Source: CAYWVO01 sp964461835 (lineage in GTDB: Bacteria > Zixibacteria > MSB-5A5 > WJJR01 > JAJRUJ01). Taken from it: 64,000 bases of DNA. Position numbers and translations under genes: made by a program. The stretch covers positions 55,918-119,917 of the forward strand of contig CAYWVO010000003.1 in assembly GCA_964461835.1 (NCBI GenBank), written 5' to 3'. This document shows positions 49,594 to 58,122 of this stretch, piece by piece (within the stretch, counting starts at the first letter, position 1; each line of letters starts with the position of its first letter). The notes beneath the pieces were generated by a model. The model was not told the DNA's origin. It made no database searches and saw only the letters and a program-made list of their open reading frames with translations.

Positions 49594-51005
49594 TGCTTTT
49601 CATCCAGTCCTGGGATGCCCGGTTCGGTGAGTCTTGCCGGGGCCAGTACCTGTTCCATTTGCTCGGCTGTCAGGTAGCCTTTGTCCAGGATGACGTCTTT
49701 GATAGATTTGCCTGTCTGCTTGGATTCTTTCGCTACTTCCGCCGCCTTCTCATACCCGATGATCGGGTTTAAGGCCGTGGCCAGACCTAAACTCCGCTCA
49801 AGAAACTTGCGGGTGTCTTCCTCGTTAACTGAAATGCCCTGCAAGCACCGATCGACGAATGCATTCAGCCCCCCGGTGAGTATGTTCATTTGTTCGCCGA
49901 CGGCATAGCCGACCAGCGGCATCATGACGTTTAATTCCAGTTGCCCTGCGTTGCCTGCCCAGGCCACGGTGTCGTGGAAACCGATTACCGAGTAACACAC
50001 CATGTTCATCATCTCTGCCAGTACCGGATTCACTTTTCCGGGCATAATCGATGATCCTGGTTGCACCGCCGGGAGAGAGATTTCATTCAATCCCGTTGTT
50101 GGTCCTGACGCGAGTAACCGCAAGTCATTCATGATCCGGGTCAGTTCGATTGCCAGATTGCGTAATGCTGCGGAAAAATCGACCAGCGGTCCCAATGATT
50201 GCATCGCCCAGAAATAATCCTCAGCCTGGATGACCGCGTATCCGGTAAGGTCGGCGATCGCCTCGGTCACGCGCGATCGATATTCCGGGTGCGTGTTGAG
50301 ACCGGTACCGGCGGCGCTGCCACCGAGGCCTAATTCGAGTAAGGCCTCACGAGCAGCGATGGTTTTTAATCGACCACGCTTAACTGCCTCTGCGTACCCG
50401 CCGAACTCCTGCCCGAGTCGTACCGGAACAGCATCCTGTAGATGCGTCCGGCCGGATTTCAAAACACCGGCAAATTCGTTTGCCTTATTCCGAAATCCCA
50501 GTTCCAGGCGCTCCAACACCTCAATGACCTGCTGACCGTCCCGCAGGAAAAACAGGCGCAGTCCGGTCGGGATTGTATCATTGGTGGATTGCGCCATGTT
50601 GACATGATCATTGGGATGAATAACCGAATATTCCCCGCGTCCGTGCCCGAGGATCTCCAACGCCCGGTTTGCGATCACTTCGTTAAGGTTCATGTTGTGG
50701 CTGGTACCGGCGCCGGCCTGGTAAGCATCGACAACAAACTGATCATTCAGTTTCCCGTCGACGACTTCCTGAGCGGCAGTAATAATCGCCTCAGCCCGGT
50801 CCTTGGGGATCAGCTCAAGGTCGCGATGTACCATGACCGCGGCGCATTTGATGATCCCGCCGGCCCAGATAAATCCGGGGTGCGCCGTGTGGCCGCTTAC
50901 CGGGAAGTTTTCCACGGCCCGCTGGGTTTGCGGGCCGTAGTACGCATCGTGCGGCACGCGCACCTCACCGAGAGAATCTTTTTCGATGCGGACACCGGTC
51001 GGCAT
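49590..51005 (-). CDS. aspA: Aspartate ammonia-lyase / class II fumarase family, most likely aspartase
   Basis: 471 aa. Fumarase/aspartase superfamily: GAGTSHNMNLNEVIANRALE, IHPNDHVNMAQSTNDT, GRTHLQDAVPVRLGQEFG and the signature GSSIMPGKVNPVLAE. The N-terminus VRIEKDSLGEVRVPHDAYYG and GQLELNVMMPLVG are closer to aspartases, while LGGSAAGTGLNTHPEY recalls FumC. Reaction: aspartate to fumarate plus ammonia (or malate to fumarate if FumC). It follows the pnt genes closely (2 bp after pntB), so redox balancing is a common theme. Confidence 0.85.
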   Translation of the reverse strand: MPTGVRIEKDSLGEVRVPHDAYYGPQTQRAVENFPVSGHTAHPGFIWAGGIIKCAAVMVHRDLELIPKDRAEAIITAAQEVVDGKLNDQFVVDAYQAGAGTSHNMNLNEVIANRALEILGHGRGEYSVIHPNDHVNMAQSTNDTIPTGLRLFFLRDGQQVIEVLERLELGFRNKANEFAGVLKSGRTHLQDAVPVRLGQEFGGYAEAVKRGRLKTIAAREALLELGLGGSAAGTGLNTHPEYRSRVTEAIADLTGYAVIQAEDYFWAMQSLGPLVDFSAALRNLAIELTRIMNDLRLLASGPTTGLNEISLPAVQPGSSIMPGKVNPVLAEMMNMVCYSVIGFHDTVAWAGNAGQLELNVMMPLVGYAVGEQMNILTGGLNAFVDRCLQGISVNEEDTRKFLERSLGLATALNPIIGYEKAAEVAKESKQTGKSIKDVILDKGYLTAEQMEQVLAPARLTEPGIPGLDEKQ

Positions 51006-51007
51006 AA

Positions 51008-52555
51008 TCAGGATTCCTTCACTGCGGCAATCAGGTCCAGCATCGCTTTCTTGCCGTCATTGAAAAACATCAAGGTACTATCTGCGCCGAACAGGGGATT
51101 GGGAATACCGGCAAACCCGGGGGAGAGGCTGCGCTTGATCACCACCACCGTCCGCGCCTTGTCAACATCGATGATCGGCATCCCCGCAATTGGACTGTTC
51201 GGGTCAGTACGGGCCACCGGATTGACCACGTCATTCGCCCCGATCACAATGCACACATCAACCGTCTCCATCGTCGGGTTGATCGCATCCATTTCCACTA
51301 ATTTATCATACGCCACATTGGCTTCGGCCAGCAGGACATTCATGTGGCCGGGCATCCGTCCGGCAACCGGGTGGATGGCAAATTCAACGTTGATCCCCCG
51401 GCTCTCCAGCAGATTTGCCAAGTCGCGAACCGCATGCTGCGCCTGGGATACTGCCATGCCGTAACCCGGAACGATCACGACCCGTTGAGCGGTGTCCAGC
51501 ATCATCGCGACCTCGTCGGCTGATGTGGATTTGACGGTCTTGTATACCTCTTCCTGGTCTGGGGTATCGGCGGATGGCCCCATCGTGCCGAACAGCACGT
51601 TGGCCAGAGATCGGTTCATCGCTTTACACATAATGTTTGTAAGGATGATGCCGGATGCGCCAACCAGTGACCCCGAAATGACGAGCACATTATTATTGAT
51701 GACGAACCCGGTGGCTGCCGCCGCCAAACCCGAATAGGAGTTCAACAAGGCAATCACCACCGGCATATCCGCTCCACCAATGGAAAAGGTCAACAAGACT
51801 CCCAGGACGCCGGCGGTACCCACCATCACCCAGAACAGCATCAGGTTTTCCGGATTCAGGACAACCATGACGCCCAGAGCCACGGCCACAACCGCCGCCA
51901 GCCATTTAAGTACATCCATTCCCGGCCAGCGACTTTTCTTGCTGAGTAGCAACAGGCCGATCAACACCGCTGAAACCATTAAGCCAATCGTTAGCAGAGA
52001 AACGCCCTGGGAAATCCCGAACCATATGCCGGCGGCGATAACTATCAGCGAAAAGCCATACTTCACAATTTTCTGCCAGAAGTAAAGCTTCCACTTTACG
52101 GCCAGAAATTCCGCTAACTTGCCGAAAGCGACATAACTGCCGAAAAACGTCACCGAGCCGATAATGCCGGAAGCCACGGTGGCAATTTTCATTTGTGTGG
52201 TGGTCTCATGACCGGCGGCATGCAGAATTGCTGCGACTAACGCCGATCCCGCGACCATCACCGATGCGGCCCCGCCGAAGCCATTGAAAAGCCCGACCAT
52301 TTCGGGCATCGCGGTCATTTTTACCCGCATGGCTGCGAAGGCCCCGATGATACCGCCGACCACCACGCCAATTATTATGTACTGAAAATCAAATTTCGCG
52401 CTGAGCAGGGTGACCACAATCGCCAGCAACATCCCCAGTGCTGCCATGCGATTGCCGTTCACCGCGGTGCGCGGGTGCGCCAGCCCTTTCAGTCCCAGAA
52501 TGAACAGGACTGCTGCCGCAACATAGGCAATGTTGACGAAATTAGCACTGAGCAT
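51008..52555 (-). CDS. pntB: NAD(P) transhydrogenase subunit beta
   Basis: 515 aa. Nine to ten membrane spans (domain II) lead into the NADP-binding domain III: VVIVPGYGMAVSQAQHAV, FAIHPVAGRMPGHMNVLLAE, VCIVIGANDVVNP and MPIIDVDKARTVVVIKRS. Together with PntAa and PntAb it couples proton movement across the inner membrane to hydride transfer between NADH and NADP. Complete length; 2 bp after the pntAb gene. Confidence 0.97.
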   Translation of the reverse strand: MLSANFVNIAYVAAAVLFILGLKGLAHPRTAVNGNRMAALGMLLAIVVTLLSAKFDFQYIIIGVVVGGIIGAFAAMRVKMTAMPEMVGLFNGFGGAASVMVAGSALVAAILHAAGHETTTQMKIATVASGIIGSVTFFGSYVAFGKLAEFLAVKWKLYFWQKIVKYGFSLIVIAAGIWFGISQGVSLLTIGLMVSAVLIGLLLLSKKSRWPGMDVLKWLAAVVAVALGVMVVLNPENLMLFWVMVGTAGVLGVLLTFSIGGADMPVVIALLNSYSGLAAAATGFVINNNVLVISGSLVGASGIILTNIMCKAMNRSLANVLFGTMGPSADTPDQEEVYKTVKSTSADEVAMMLDTAQRVVIVPGYGMAVSQAQHAVRDLANLLESRGINVEFAIHPVAGRMPGHMNVLLAEANVAYDKLVEMDAINPTMETVDVCIVIGANDVVNPVARTDPNSPIAGMPIIDVDKARTVVVIKRSLSPGFAGIPNPLFGADSTLMFFNDGKKAMLDLIAAVKES

Positions 52556-52557
52556 GG

Positions 52558-52842
52558 TTAATCCTTTTTCCTGAACATCTTCAACATGCGGTCGGTGACT
52601 AAGAAGCCGCCGACAACGTTTATCGTCGCGAAAATCACTCCCACAAATGCCAGAATTCTGGCCGGCTCCGGCGTACCCACTTGCCCGGCGAGGACCAGCG
52701 CCCCGATAATGGTGATGCCCGAAATTGCGTTGGAGCCGGACATCAGCGGGGTATGCAACGTCGGCGGAACTTTGGTGATAATTTCAAATCCGACGAAGAT
52801 GGCCAGCACGAATATCGTAAGAATGGTGACAAAGGTTTCCAT
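52558..52842 (-). CDS. pntAb: NAD(P) transhydrogenase subunit alpha part 2
   Basis: 94 aa, three or four membrane helices (FVTILTIFVLAIFVGFEIIT, then TPLMSGSNAISGITIIGALV and ILAFVGVIFATINVVGGFLV). TPLMSGSNAISG is the family signature. In this three-subunit form the alpha chain is split; this is its membrane part. It overlaps the pntAa stop by one base. Confidence 0.97.
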   Translation of the reverse strand: METFVTILTIFVLAIFVGFEIITKVPPTLHTPLMSGSNAISGITIIGALVLAGQVGTPEPARILAFVGVIFATINVVGGFLVTDRMLKMFRKKD

Positions 52843-54029
52843 TAGCCCTCTTTCCTTTCCGCTTCCAGTCCCAGGAGTTCCCGAACGCGGGCGTGTGTCA
52901 CCTCACCGTCTTTCGCCACCATCGTCTCCCGCGTAATTTCATCGTCCATATTCAGTTCGAGCTTCCCGTCTTTTATGAGATGTTGCAGCAGGGTGGCCAC
53001 GTTCTTGCCGTACATCTGACTGGCATGGAACGGTACCGTGGATGGCAGGTTCGTTGGTCCCAGGATCGTCGTGTCGTATTTTTCCACGCGCTGGTCTGGT
53101 TCCGACAATTCACAATTACCCCCGCGCTCCGCCGCCAGGTCTACAATGACCGCCCCGGTTTGCATTCCCTTAACCATCTCTTCGGTGATCAGGATCGGCG
53201 CTTTTTTGCCGGGAATCGCCGCCGTGGTAATCACGACATCCTGATCGGCGACAATCCTGGTCATAAATTCACGTTGCTTTTGATAGAAGTCCTCGCCCAT
53301 CGCTTTTGCGTAACCGCCCTTGTCTTCGGCGTCCCCGGTTTCGAGTTCCATCTCTGTGAATTTCGCTCCCAGACTCTCCACCTGTTCCCGCACCGCGGGG
53401 CGAACATCGTACGCAGATACTACCGCGCCCAGCCGCTTGGCGGTGGCGATCGCCTGCAATCCGGCGACACCGGCGCCAATGACGAACACCCGTGCCGGAG
53501 CAATCGTCCCGGCGGCAGTCATAAACATGGGAAAAAAGCGGGGTAGCGCCTCAGCGGCCAGCAACACCGCTTTGTACCCGGCGACAGTGGCCATCGAGGA
53601 TAAGGCATCCATGCTCTGGGCGCGAGTAATGCGGGGGATCGTCTCCATGGCCATCACGTTTACTCCCGTGTCGGCCAGTGTCTTGATCGCCTCGGGTGCG
53701 CCGAGTGGGTCGCAGAAACCGATCACCAGCTGTCCTCGGCGGTAATGGTCAAGGTCCGTTTTGCCGGCTTTCGGGTTCGCCCCCAATAGTCGTACTTGGG
53801 CAATGATATCTGCTTTCTCGAACACCTCCTCACGGCTGGCCACAATAGTCGCGCCCTTCTCCTTAAAGGAGTCATCTGTAATTGCAGCACCGAGACCCGC
53901 GCCCGATTCGATCAATACCGACACACCGCCCTTGATCAGCGGTGGCAGGACCGACGGAACAAACGTCACCCGTCGTTCGCCCGCAAACATCTCTTTGGGC
54001 ACGCCTACAGTAAGGTTAGGATTGTCCAT
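52842..54029 (-). CDS. pntAa: NAD(P) transhydrogenase subunit alpha part 1
   Basis: 395 aa. Soluble NAD(H)-binding domain I: TVGVPKEMFAGERRVTFVPS, FVIGAGVAGLQAIATAKRLG (nucleotide fold), VVSAYDVRPAVREQVESLGA, ITTAAIPGKKAPILIT and GAVIVDLAAERGGNCEL are alanine-dehydrogenase/PNT signatures. The ATG at 54029 (gagggg ribosome binding site) is preferred to the GTG two codons upstream. First gene of the unit continuing through pntAb, pntB, the lyase and the thioesterase. Confidence 0.96.
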   Translation of the reverse strand: MDNPNLTVGVPKEMFAGERRVTFVPSVLPPLIKGGVSVLIESGAGLGAAITDDSFKEKGATIVASREEVFEKADIIAQVRLLGANPKAGKTDLDHYRRGQLVIGFCDPLGAPEAIKTLADTGVNVMAMETIPRITRAQSMDALSSMATVAGYKAVLLAAEALPRFFPMFMTAAGTIAPARVFVIGAGVAGLQAIATAKRLGAVVSAYDVRPAVREQVESLGAKFTEMELETGDAEDKGGYAKAMGEDFYQKQREFMTRIVADQDVVITTAAIPGKKAPILITEEMVKGMQTGAVIVDLAAERGGNCELSEPDQRVEKYDTTILGPTNLPSTVPFHASQMYGKNVATLLQHLIKDGKLELNMDDEITRETMVAKDGEVTHARVRELLGLEAERKEG

Positions 54030-54084
54030 CAACACCCCTCGTTATCTGAACTCCCTGAAAAACAGTCGAATTTTCTTCACGCAT

Positions 54085-54123
54085 AGCACAATCTACAGCA
54101 AAATAGCACTAATTCAGCAAAAT
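54085..54123 (-). repeat. Tandem 19/20-bp direct repeat upstream of pntAa
   Basis: Two adjacent copies (54085-54104 and 54105-54123), both AGCAC followed after a variable middle by CAGCAAAAT. Placed 55-95 bp before pntAa, it could be a binding site for a regulator. Confidence 0.6.
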
Positions 54124-54242
54124 TTGTTCCTTACGCCCGGCGAATTATTCACCATACGGTACCCAGAATGGCTACTCAGTACAACTATAATTAGAGCACA
54201 TACGGTACCGGGTGAACGCTGTTGGTTAGCGGACGTACTTGC

Positions 54243-54272
54243 TTGACAGACAAGGGGATTTGCTGTCATATT
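54243..54272 (+). promoter_or_regulatory. Possible sigma-70 promoter of the second activator gene
   Basis: TTGACA (54243-54248) with CATATT 18 bases on (54267-54272); perfect -35, fair -10. The 360-bp gap 54030-54389 also holds the repeats at 54085 and the palindrome at 54308; no gene seen. Confidence 0.4.
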
Positions 54273-54307
54273 GGTGTTTTAAGCCTCTTTGAGAGCCTTT
54301 GGACAAA

Positions 54308-54321
54308 TGAGACATGTCTCA
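54308..54321. promoter_or_regulatory. Perfect 14-bp palindrome TGAGACATGTCTCA
   Basis: Fully symmetric site 69 bp upstream of the second activator gene, with another TGAGACA half-site at 54339-54345. TGTCTCA recurs at 56186 and 56449, near the two sigma-54 promoters downstream of this activator, so it is probably that activator's recognition sequence. Confidence 0.65.
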
Positions 54322-54389
54322 CTCCGTAAGAAGTGTAATGAGACAATTGAATTGTTCAGTGCGGCAGACGGGGGAACTGACTAGATGCT

Positions 54390-56147
54390 ATGAGCACCAT
54401 CGCTATACTAAGTTCATCAGAGAAACTGGCAAGGACTGCCGGTGAATTGTTTGTAGACCAGGCTGGCTCTCCTCATAATGTTGCAGTCGGCACCAACGGA
54501 GCAGCAAGTTTACAGTGGCTTACCGACCATTCATCGCCCCACCACATCGATGTCATCATAACATTGGATGAAGAAGCACGGAAAAACGTCCACGGAATCT
54601 TAGGCGGCGCTAAGGCGGCTGCCCAGAACGCATTGTTTTATCGGGACTTACCAGTAGCAATTCATTGGTCCTGCGATGAATTTCTCAAAAGACCCCGGCA
54701 GTCCAAAGACGCAATTACCGAAAAGATCGATTCGTTTTTGCGGGAACGATATCTTGATACCATTCAATCGCAAAAAGAGTTGCGAACCCGCTTGATAGAC
54801 GCACTCCCGGAGGGGATAATTATTCACGATGTCCACCGGCGAATTCGGGTCTTCAATGCCGAAGCCGAGAAGATTACCGGACGGAAGCGGGAGGAGGTGC
54901 TGGGCCGGGACTGTCACGAGGTATTTGGTTCTGATGGTCTCTGTGGGTCCGAATGTTCTTTCTGTTCAACCTGCGAACTCCCCAAGGAAGACAGGCAGTA
55001 TCAGGTGCGTTTCATCAATGCGAATGTGGACGAGAAATTGCTGAAATTGACTGTTACCCTCGTGCCTGCCAATACGCCCGGCTTAAGTGATGGCGGAGTG
55101 ATCGCTGCTATTCATGATATTACCGAGGAAGAGGAAATGCGTTGGACCTTGCGTCGGCAGCGCAGTTTTCATGGCATGATCGGCGTCTCCGATGCTATGC
55201 AAGAGGTCTTTCAGACGATCCGTCGCGTGGTGAGCGCCGATTACCCGGTACTCATCTCCGGTGAGAGCGGGACCGGCAAGGAACTGGTCGCCAACGCCAT
55301 CCATCGCGAGAGCCGCCGTAAAGGGGCGGCGTTCGTTCCGGTTAATTGTGGCGCCCTCCCCGAAAACATTTTGGAAAGTGAACTTTTTGGACATGTCCGC
55401 GGGGCGTTCACCGGGGCGATTCGGGATAAAAAGGGCCGCTTTGAACTGGCGGATCGCGGCACATTGTTCCTCGATGAAGTTGGTGAACTCACCCCGGCGT
55501 TCCAGGTGAAGCTGTTGCGTGTTCTGCAGGAAGGACGATTTGAACGCGTTGGTGGCGAAAAGCAAATCTCCGTCGATGTACGGCTTATCGCCGCAACCAA
55601 CCGTGATTTGCGCCAATTAGTCAATGAGGAGACATTCCGTGATGATCTTTTCTACCGTCTCGCAGTCGTCCCCATTCACCTGCCGCCATTGCGAAAACGA
55701 ATTGATGATATCCCTCCGCTGATAGAACACATTATGCAGGATGTTCGTAAGGAAATTAGTCGCGAAGATTTGACGATTCACGATTCAGTTCTGGATATCC
55801 TGCTGGCCTATGAATGGCCGGGAAATATCCGGGAATTAATTAACGCGATGCGATTCGCCGCCATCCGCTGTGAGGGCAATACAATACGGGTGCGGCACTT
55901 ACCGCCCGAAATTATTGCTTCCGCTCCACAAAACAGAGTTGTGAAACGTCCCGCGATTACCCGCACTCAGCGCACCTCTGCAAGAGAGTTTTCAGCCACG
56001 AAAAAAGGCCGCAAGAAGCTGACGGCGAGTGCTGTCGCTTCCGCCCTGGAGCAAACCGGGGGAAACAAGCTGAAAGCAGCCAAACTCCTCGGGGTCGGGC
56101 GCGCCACATTATATAGATTTCTGAATTCTCAACAAAATCCGGCCTGA
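54390..56147 (+). CDS. PAS domain sigma-54-dependent transcription activator (second)
   Basis: 585 aa. Residues 1-125 are an unrecognised, possibly receiver-like domain. A PAS domain (about 132-250) carries five cysteines (C175, C185, C189, C192, C195), the first three in the same pattern as in the activator at 28902. AAA+ domain: Walker A GESGTGKE at 291-298, GAFTGA at 338-343, LFLDEVGELTPAFQ (Walker B), NIRELINAM. C-terminal Fis-type helix-turn-helix NKLKAAKLLGVGRATLYRFL after a basic linker. It should activate sigma-54 promoters, most likely those at 56158 and 56546, in response to a redox or metal signal. Confidence 0.94.
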   Translation: MSTIAILSSSEKLARTAGELFVDQAGSPHNVAVGTNGAASLQWLTDHSSPHHIDVIITLDEEARKNVHGILGGAKAAAQNALFYRDLPVAIHWSCDEFLKRPRQSKDAITEKIDSFLRERYLDTIQSQKELRTRLIDALPEGIIIHDVHRRIRVFNAEAEKITGRKREEVLGRDCHEVFGSDGLCGSECSFCSTCELPKEDRQYQVRFINANVDEKLLKLTVTLVPANTPGLSDGGVIAAIHDITEEEEMRWTLRRQRSFHGMIGVSDAMQEVFQTIRRVVSADYPVLISGESGTGKELVANAIHRESRRKGAAFVPVNCGALPENILESELFGHVRGAFTGAIRDKKGRFELADRGTLFLDEVGELTPAFQVKLLRVLQEGRFERVGGEKQISVDVRLIAATNRDLRQLVNEETFRDDLFYRLAVVPIHLPPLRKRIDDIPPLIEHIMQDVRKEISREDLTIHDSVLDILLAYEWPGNIRELINAMRFAAIRCEGNTIRVRHLPPEIIASAPQNRVVKRPAITRTQRTSAREFSATKKGRKKLTASAVASALEQTGGNKLKAAKLLGVGRATLYRFLNSQQNPA

Positions 56148-56157
56148 ATCCAACACC

Positions 56158-56173
56158 CGGCATACTCATTGCT
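56158..56173 (+). promoter_or_regulatory. Sigma-54 promoter of the 67-aa protein gene
   Basis: CGGCAT-N5-TTGCT with GG and GC exactly 10 bp apart; only two mismatches to TGGCAC-N5-TTGCW. Start site near 56184. A TGTCTCA element (56186-56192) overlaps the start region. Confidence 0.72.
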
Positions 56174-56208
56174 CATTAACACACTTGTCTCAAAAGGACG
56201 GTGTGTGT

Positions 56209-56412
56209 ATGTCATCGCCCAATAATGTAAATTTGCGAAAAGTCCTGCGCCTCACCCAGGAGATGTTGGCACTGGCGGATGAGGGAGACCGCGATCGTGA
56301 CGATGTCTCCTGCGGAATCCTCTATGGGATTCTGCGGGACATGGCCTACCGGCTCCGTCATTTGGTCGAAGAAGAGTGTGAAAAACACAAGACTGCCGAC
56401 AAGTGGGATTGA
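56209..56412 (+). CDS. 67-aa helical protein of unknown function
   Basis: 67 aa. Predicted as two amphipathic helices (NLRKVLRLTQEMLALADEGD and ILYGILRDMAYRLRHLVEEE) joined by a DRDDVSCG loop with one cysteine. I do not recognise the family. It is directly preceded by a sigma-54 promoter and by the gene of a sigma-54 activator, and is followed by a peroxiredoxin gene with its own sigma-54 promoter. A role in the same redox or stress response is likely. ATG 56209 has aaaggacgg upstream. Confidence 0.7.
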   Translation: MSSPNNVNLRKVLRLTQEMLALADEGDRDRDDVSCGILYGILRDMAYRLRHLVEEECEKHKTADKWD

Positions 56413-56448
56413 GTTGAGGTCCGTCACATCATTCACCCGTCTTCTTGC

Positions 56449-56455
56449 TGTCTCA
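56449..56455 (+). promoter_or_regulatory. TGTCTCA element upstream of the peroxiredoxin promoter
   Basis: Half-site of the 54308 palindrome, followed six bases later by TGATACA (6 of 7 to the inverse half). It is 108 bp upstream of the -12 position of the sigma-54 promoter at 56546, a normal activator distance. Confidence 0.5.
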
Positions 56456-56545
56456 AATTGATGATACAATCTGTTACGACGGATTGCGGCGGGAAAGGAA
56501 GCGTAATCCGTTATTAACCAACTGATTAGCGGTATCAGCGCAGAA

Positions 56546-56561
56546 CGGCACAATCGTTGCT
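56546..56561 (+). promoter_or_regulatory. Sigma-54 promoter of the peroxiredoxin gene
   Basis: CGGCAC-N5-TTGCT: identical to TGGCAC-N5-TTGCW except for the first base. The start site would be near 56573, giving a leader of about 64 nt before the ATG at 56637. Confidence 0.82.
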
Positions 56562-56636
56562 GGTGAACCTTCGTAAAAGAGCGAAACAGAGGTATTGAGT
56601 AAAACCCACCAGCGGTAGGTGAAAGGGTAACCAATT

Positions 56637-57221
56637 ATGAGTTTAGTAAAGCATCCAGCACCAAAATTTTCAACTGAAGCAGTGGTTGGGAAAGATTTTC
56701 AGGAACTGTCTCTCGACGATTACAAAGGCAAGTGGGTCGTGTTGTTTTTCTACCCGCTCGACTTTACCTTTGTCTGCCCGACCGAGATTACCGCGTTTTC
56801 CGACAATTACGAGAAATTTAAGAAAGCCGGTGCCGAGGTCTTGGGCTGCTCAGTCGACAGCAAATTTTCTCATCTCGCCTGGGTGAACACGCCACGCAAA
56901 GAGGGTGGCGTGGGAGAGATCAAGTATCCCTTACTGGCTGATCTGACCAAGGAAATTGGTCGGGACTATGGTGTGCTCTTGAGTAACGGCGTCACTTTGC
57001 GCGGGTTGTTTATCATTGATCCGGAAGGAAATGTGGCATACGAAGTTGTTCACGATCTGGGCATCGGCCGAAACGTCGAAGAAGTACTGCGTGTCCTCCA
57101 GGCGATTCAGAAGACCCGGGAAACCGGCGAAGTCTGTCCGGCCAACTGGACTCCGGGTACTGAAACGATGGCCGAAGATACCGAGGAATCCAAGAAGTGG
57201 TTTGCCGCTCACGCATCGTGA
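56637..57221 (+). CDS. Typical 2-Cys peroxiredoxin (AhpC/Prx1 type)
   Basis: 194 aa. Peroxidatic C47 in DFTFVCPTE and resolving C167 in GEVCPANW, plus GLFIIDPEGNV, as in eukaryote-like AhpC/Prx1 proteins. It reduces H2O2 and organic hydroperoxides in the cytoplasm with thioredoxin or a related donor. No ahpF lies nearby. A strong sigma-54 promoter precedes it, which is unusual: in most bacteria this gene is under OxyR or PerR. Confidence 0.96.
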   Translation: MSLVKHPAPKFSTEAVVGKDFQELSLDDYKGKWVVLFFYPLDFTFVCPTEITAFSDNYEKFKKAGAEVLGCSVDSKFSHLAWVNTPRKEGGVGEIKYPLLADLTKEIGRDYGVLLSNGVTLRGLFIIDPEGNVAYEVVHDLGIGRNVEEVLRVLQAIQKTRETGEVCPANWTPGTETMAEDTEESKKWFAAHAS

Positions 57222-57283
57222 GGTCAAATAATCTGCTGCGCGCTATGAGGGTCCGAGGCGCAGCGCTCTGTTGGGGAGGAGTA

Positions 57284-57895
57284 ATGCGTACAAAAATCTC
57301 TGCCGTCGCACTCGGCCTGGTACTGCTGGTTGCAGTCACGGCCTCAGCGGCGGACACGTACAAAATCGATCTGGCGCACTCATCGATCGATTTTTCAGTC
57401 CGGCACCTGGGGTTGGCGAAGGTCAATGGTGACTTCGCAGACTTCAATGGCGTCATTGTTTACGATCCGGAAAACATGGCGAATTCGTCAGTGAATGTTA
57501 CGATTAAAACAGCCAGTGTGGATACCGACAACGATGAGCGCGACAAACATCTCCGCACCGATGATTTTTTGCTCGTTGAAAAATATCCGGAGATGACCTT
57601 TGTCAGCAAGAAGATTGAAAAAACCGAGGACGGCATGGTCGCGCATGGCACGCTCACCATTCGTGGCGTCTCCAAGGAGATTTCGCTCCCGTTCGAGGTT
57701 TTTGGTCCGATCGAAGGTATGCGCGGTGAACAACGGATCGCGGCAGAAGCCGAAACCACGATCAACCGTCATGACTTCGGCGTGTCTTACGGCAAAGGGA
57801 ACCTCTTGCAGCAGACCGGTGATTTGGTCATCGGCGATGAAGTCGACATTGAGATTACGATTCAGGCAGTGCTAGACACCGAAGAAAATCAATAG
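57284..57895 (+). CDS. YceI-family periplasmic lipid-binding protein
   Basis: 203 aa from ATG 57284 (ggggaggag ribosome binding site). Signal peptide RTKISAVALGLVLLVAVTASA, then the YceI lipocalin-like barrel: YKIDLAHSSIDFSVRHLGLA, KVNGDFADFNGVIVYD, DNDERDKHLRTDDFL, ISLPFEVFG and TTINRHDFGVSYGKG. YceI proteins bind isoprenoid lipids in the periplasm. It follows the peroxiredoxin gene by 60 bp and may be cotranscribed with it. Confidence 0.94.
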   Translation: MRTKISAVALGLVLLVAVTASAADTYKIDLAHSSIDFSVRHLGLAKVNGDFADFNGVIVYDPENMANSSVNVTIKTASVDTDNDERDKHLRTDDFLLVEKYPEMTFVSKKIEKTEDGMVAHGTLTIRGVSKEISLPFEVFGPIEGMRGEQRIAAEAETTINRHDFGVSYGKGNLLQQTGDLVIGDEVDIEITIQAVLDTEENQ

Positions 57896-57911
57896 CTCAA
57901 CGGTTATCCTG

Positions 57912-57956
57912 CGCATGCCGGGGAAAAGAGTAGTCTTTTACTATTCCCGGCATGCG
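57912..57956 (+). terminator. Terminator-like hairpin after the YceI gene
   Basis: Perfect 11-bp stem CGCATGCCGGG (57912-57922) with CCCGGCATGCG (57946-57956); the loop contains a second small AAAAGA/TCTTTT stem. No T-run after it, but the stem is very stable and lies right before the pyruvate dehydrogenase operon. Confidence 0.7.
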
Positions 57957-58122
57957 TTCGTGTACGCAGCGAAACTCGAGTGAGCTGTGCGCTGGGAATC
58001 GGGATACTCGTCGATTTGTTTGAACGATGATGAGGGGTAACCGCCAAACCCGTAGCTGCCTACAGGCGTATTAATTCGTAATGCACGGGGCCGCAACCGG
58101 GCGGGGAAACGAAGGGACATCT

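Noticed and set aside
54139..54154. Weak minus-strand GG-N10-GC match upstream of pntAa
   Set aside because: Only the invariant dinucleotides match; -24 and -12 flanks are poor, so it is not called a sigma-54 promoter.
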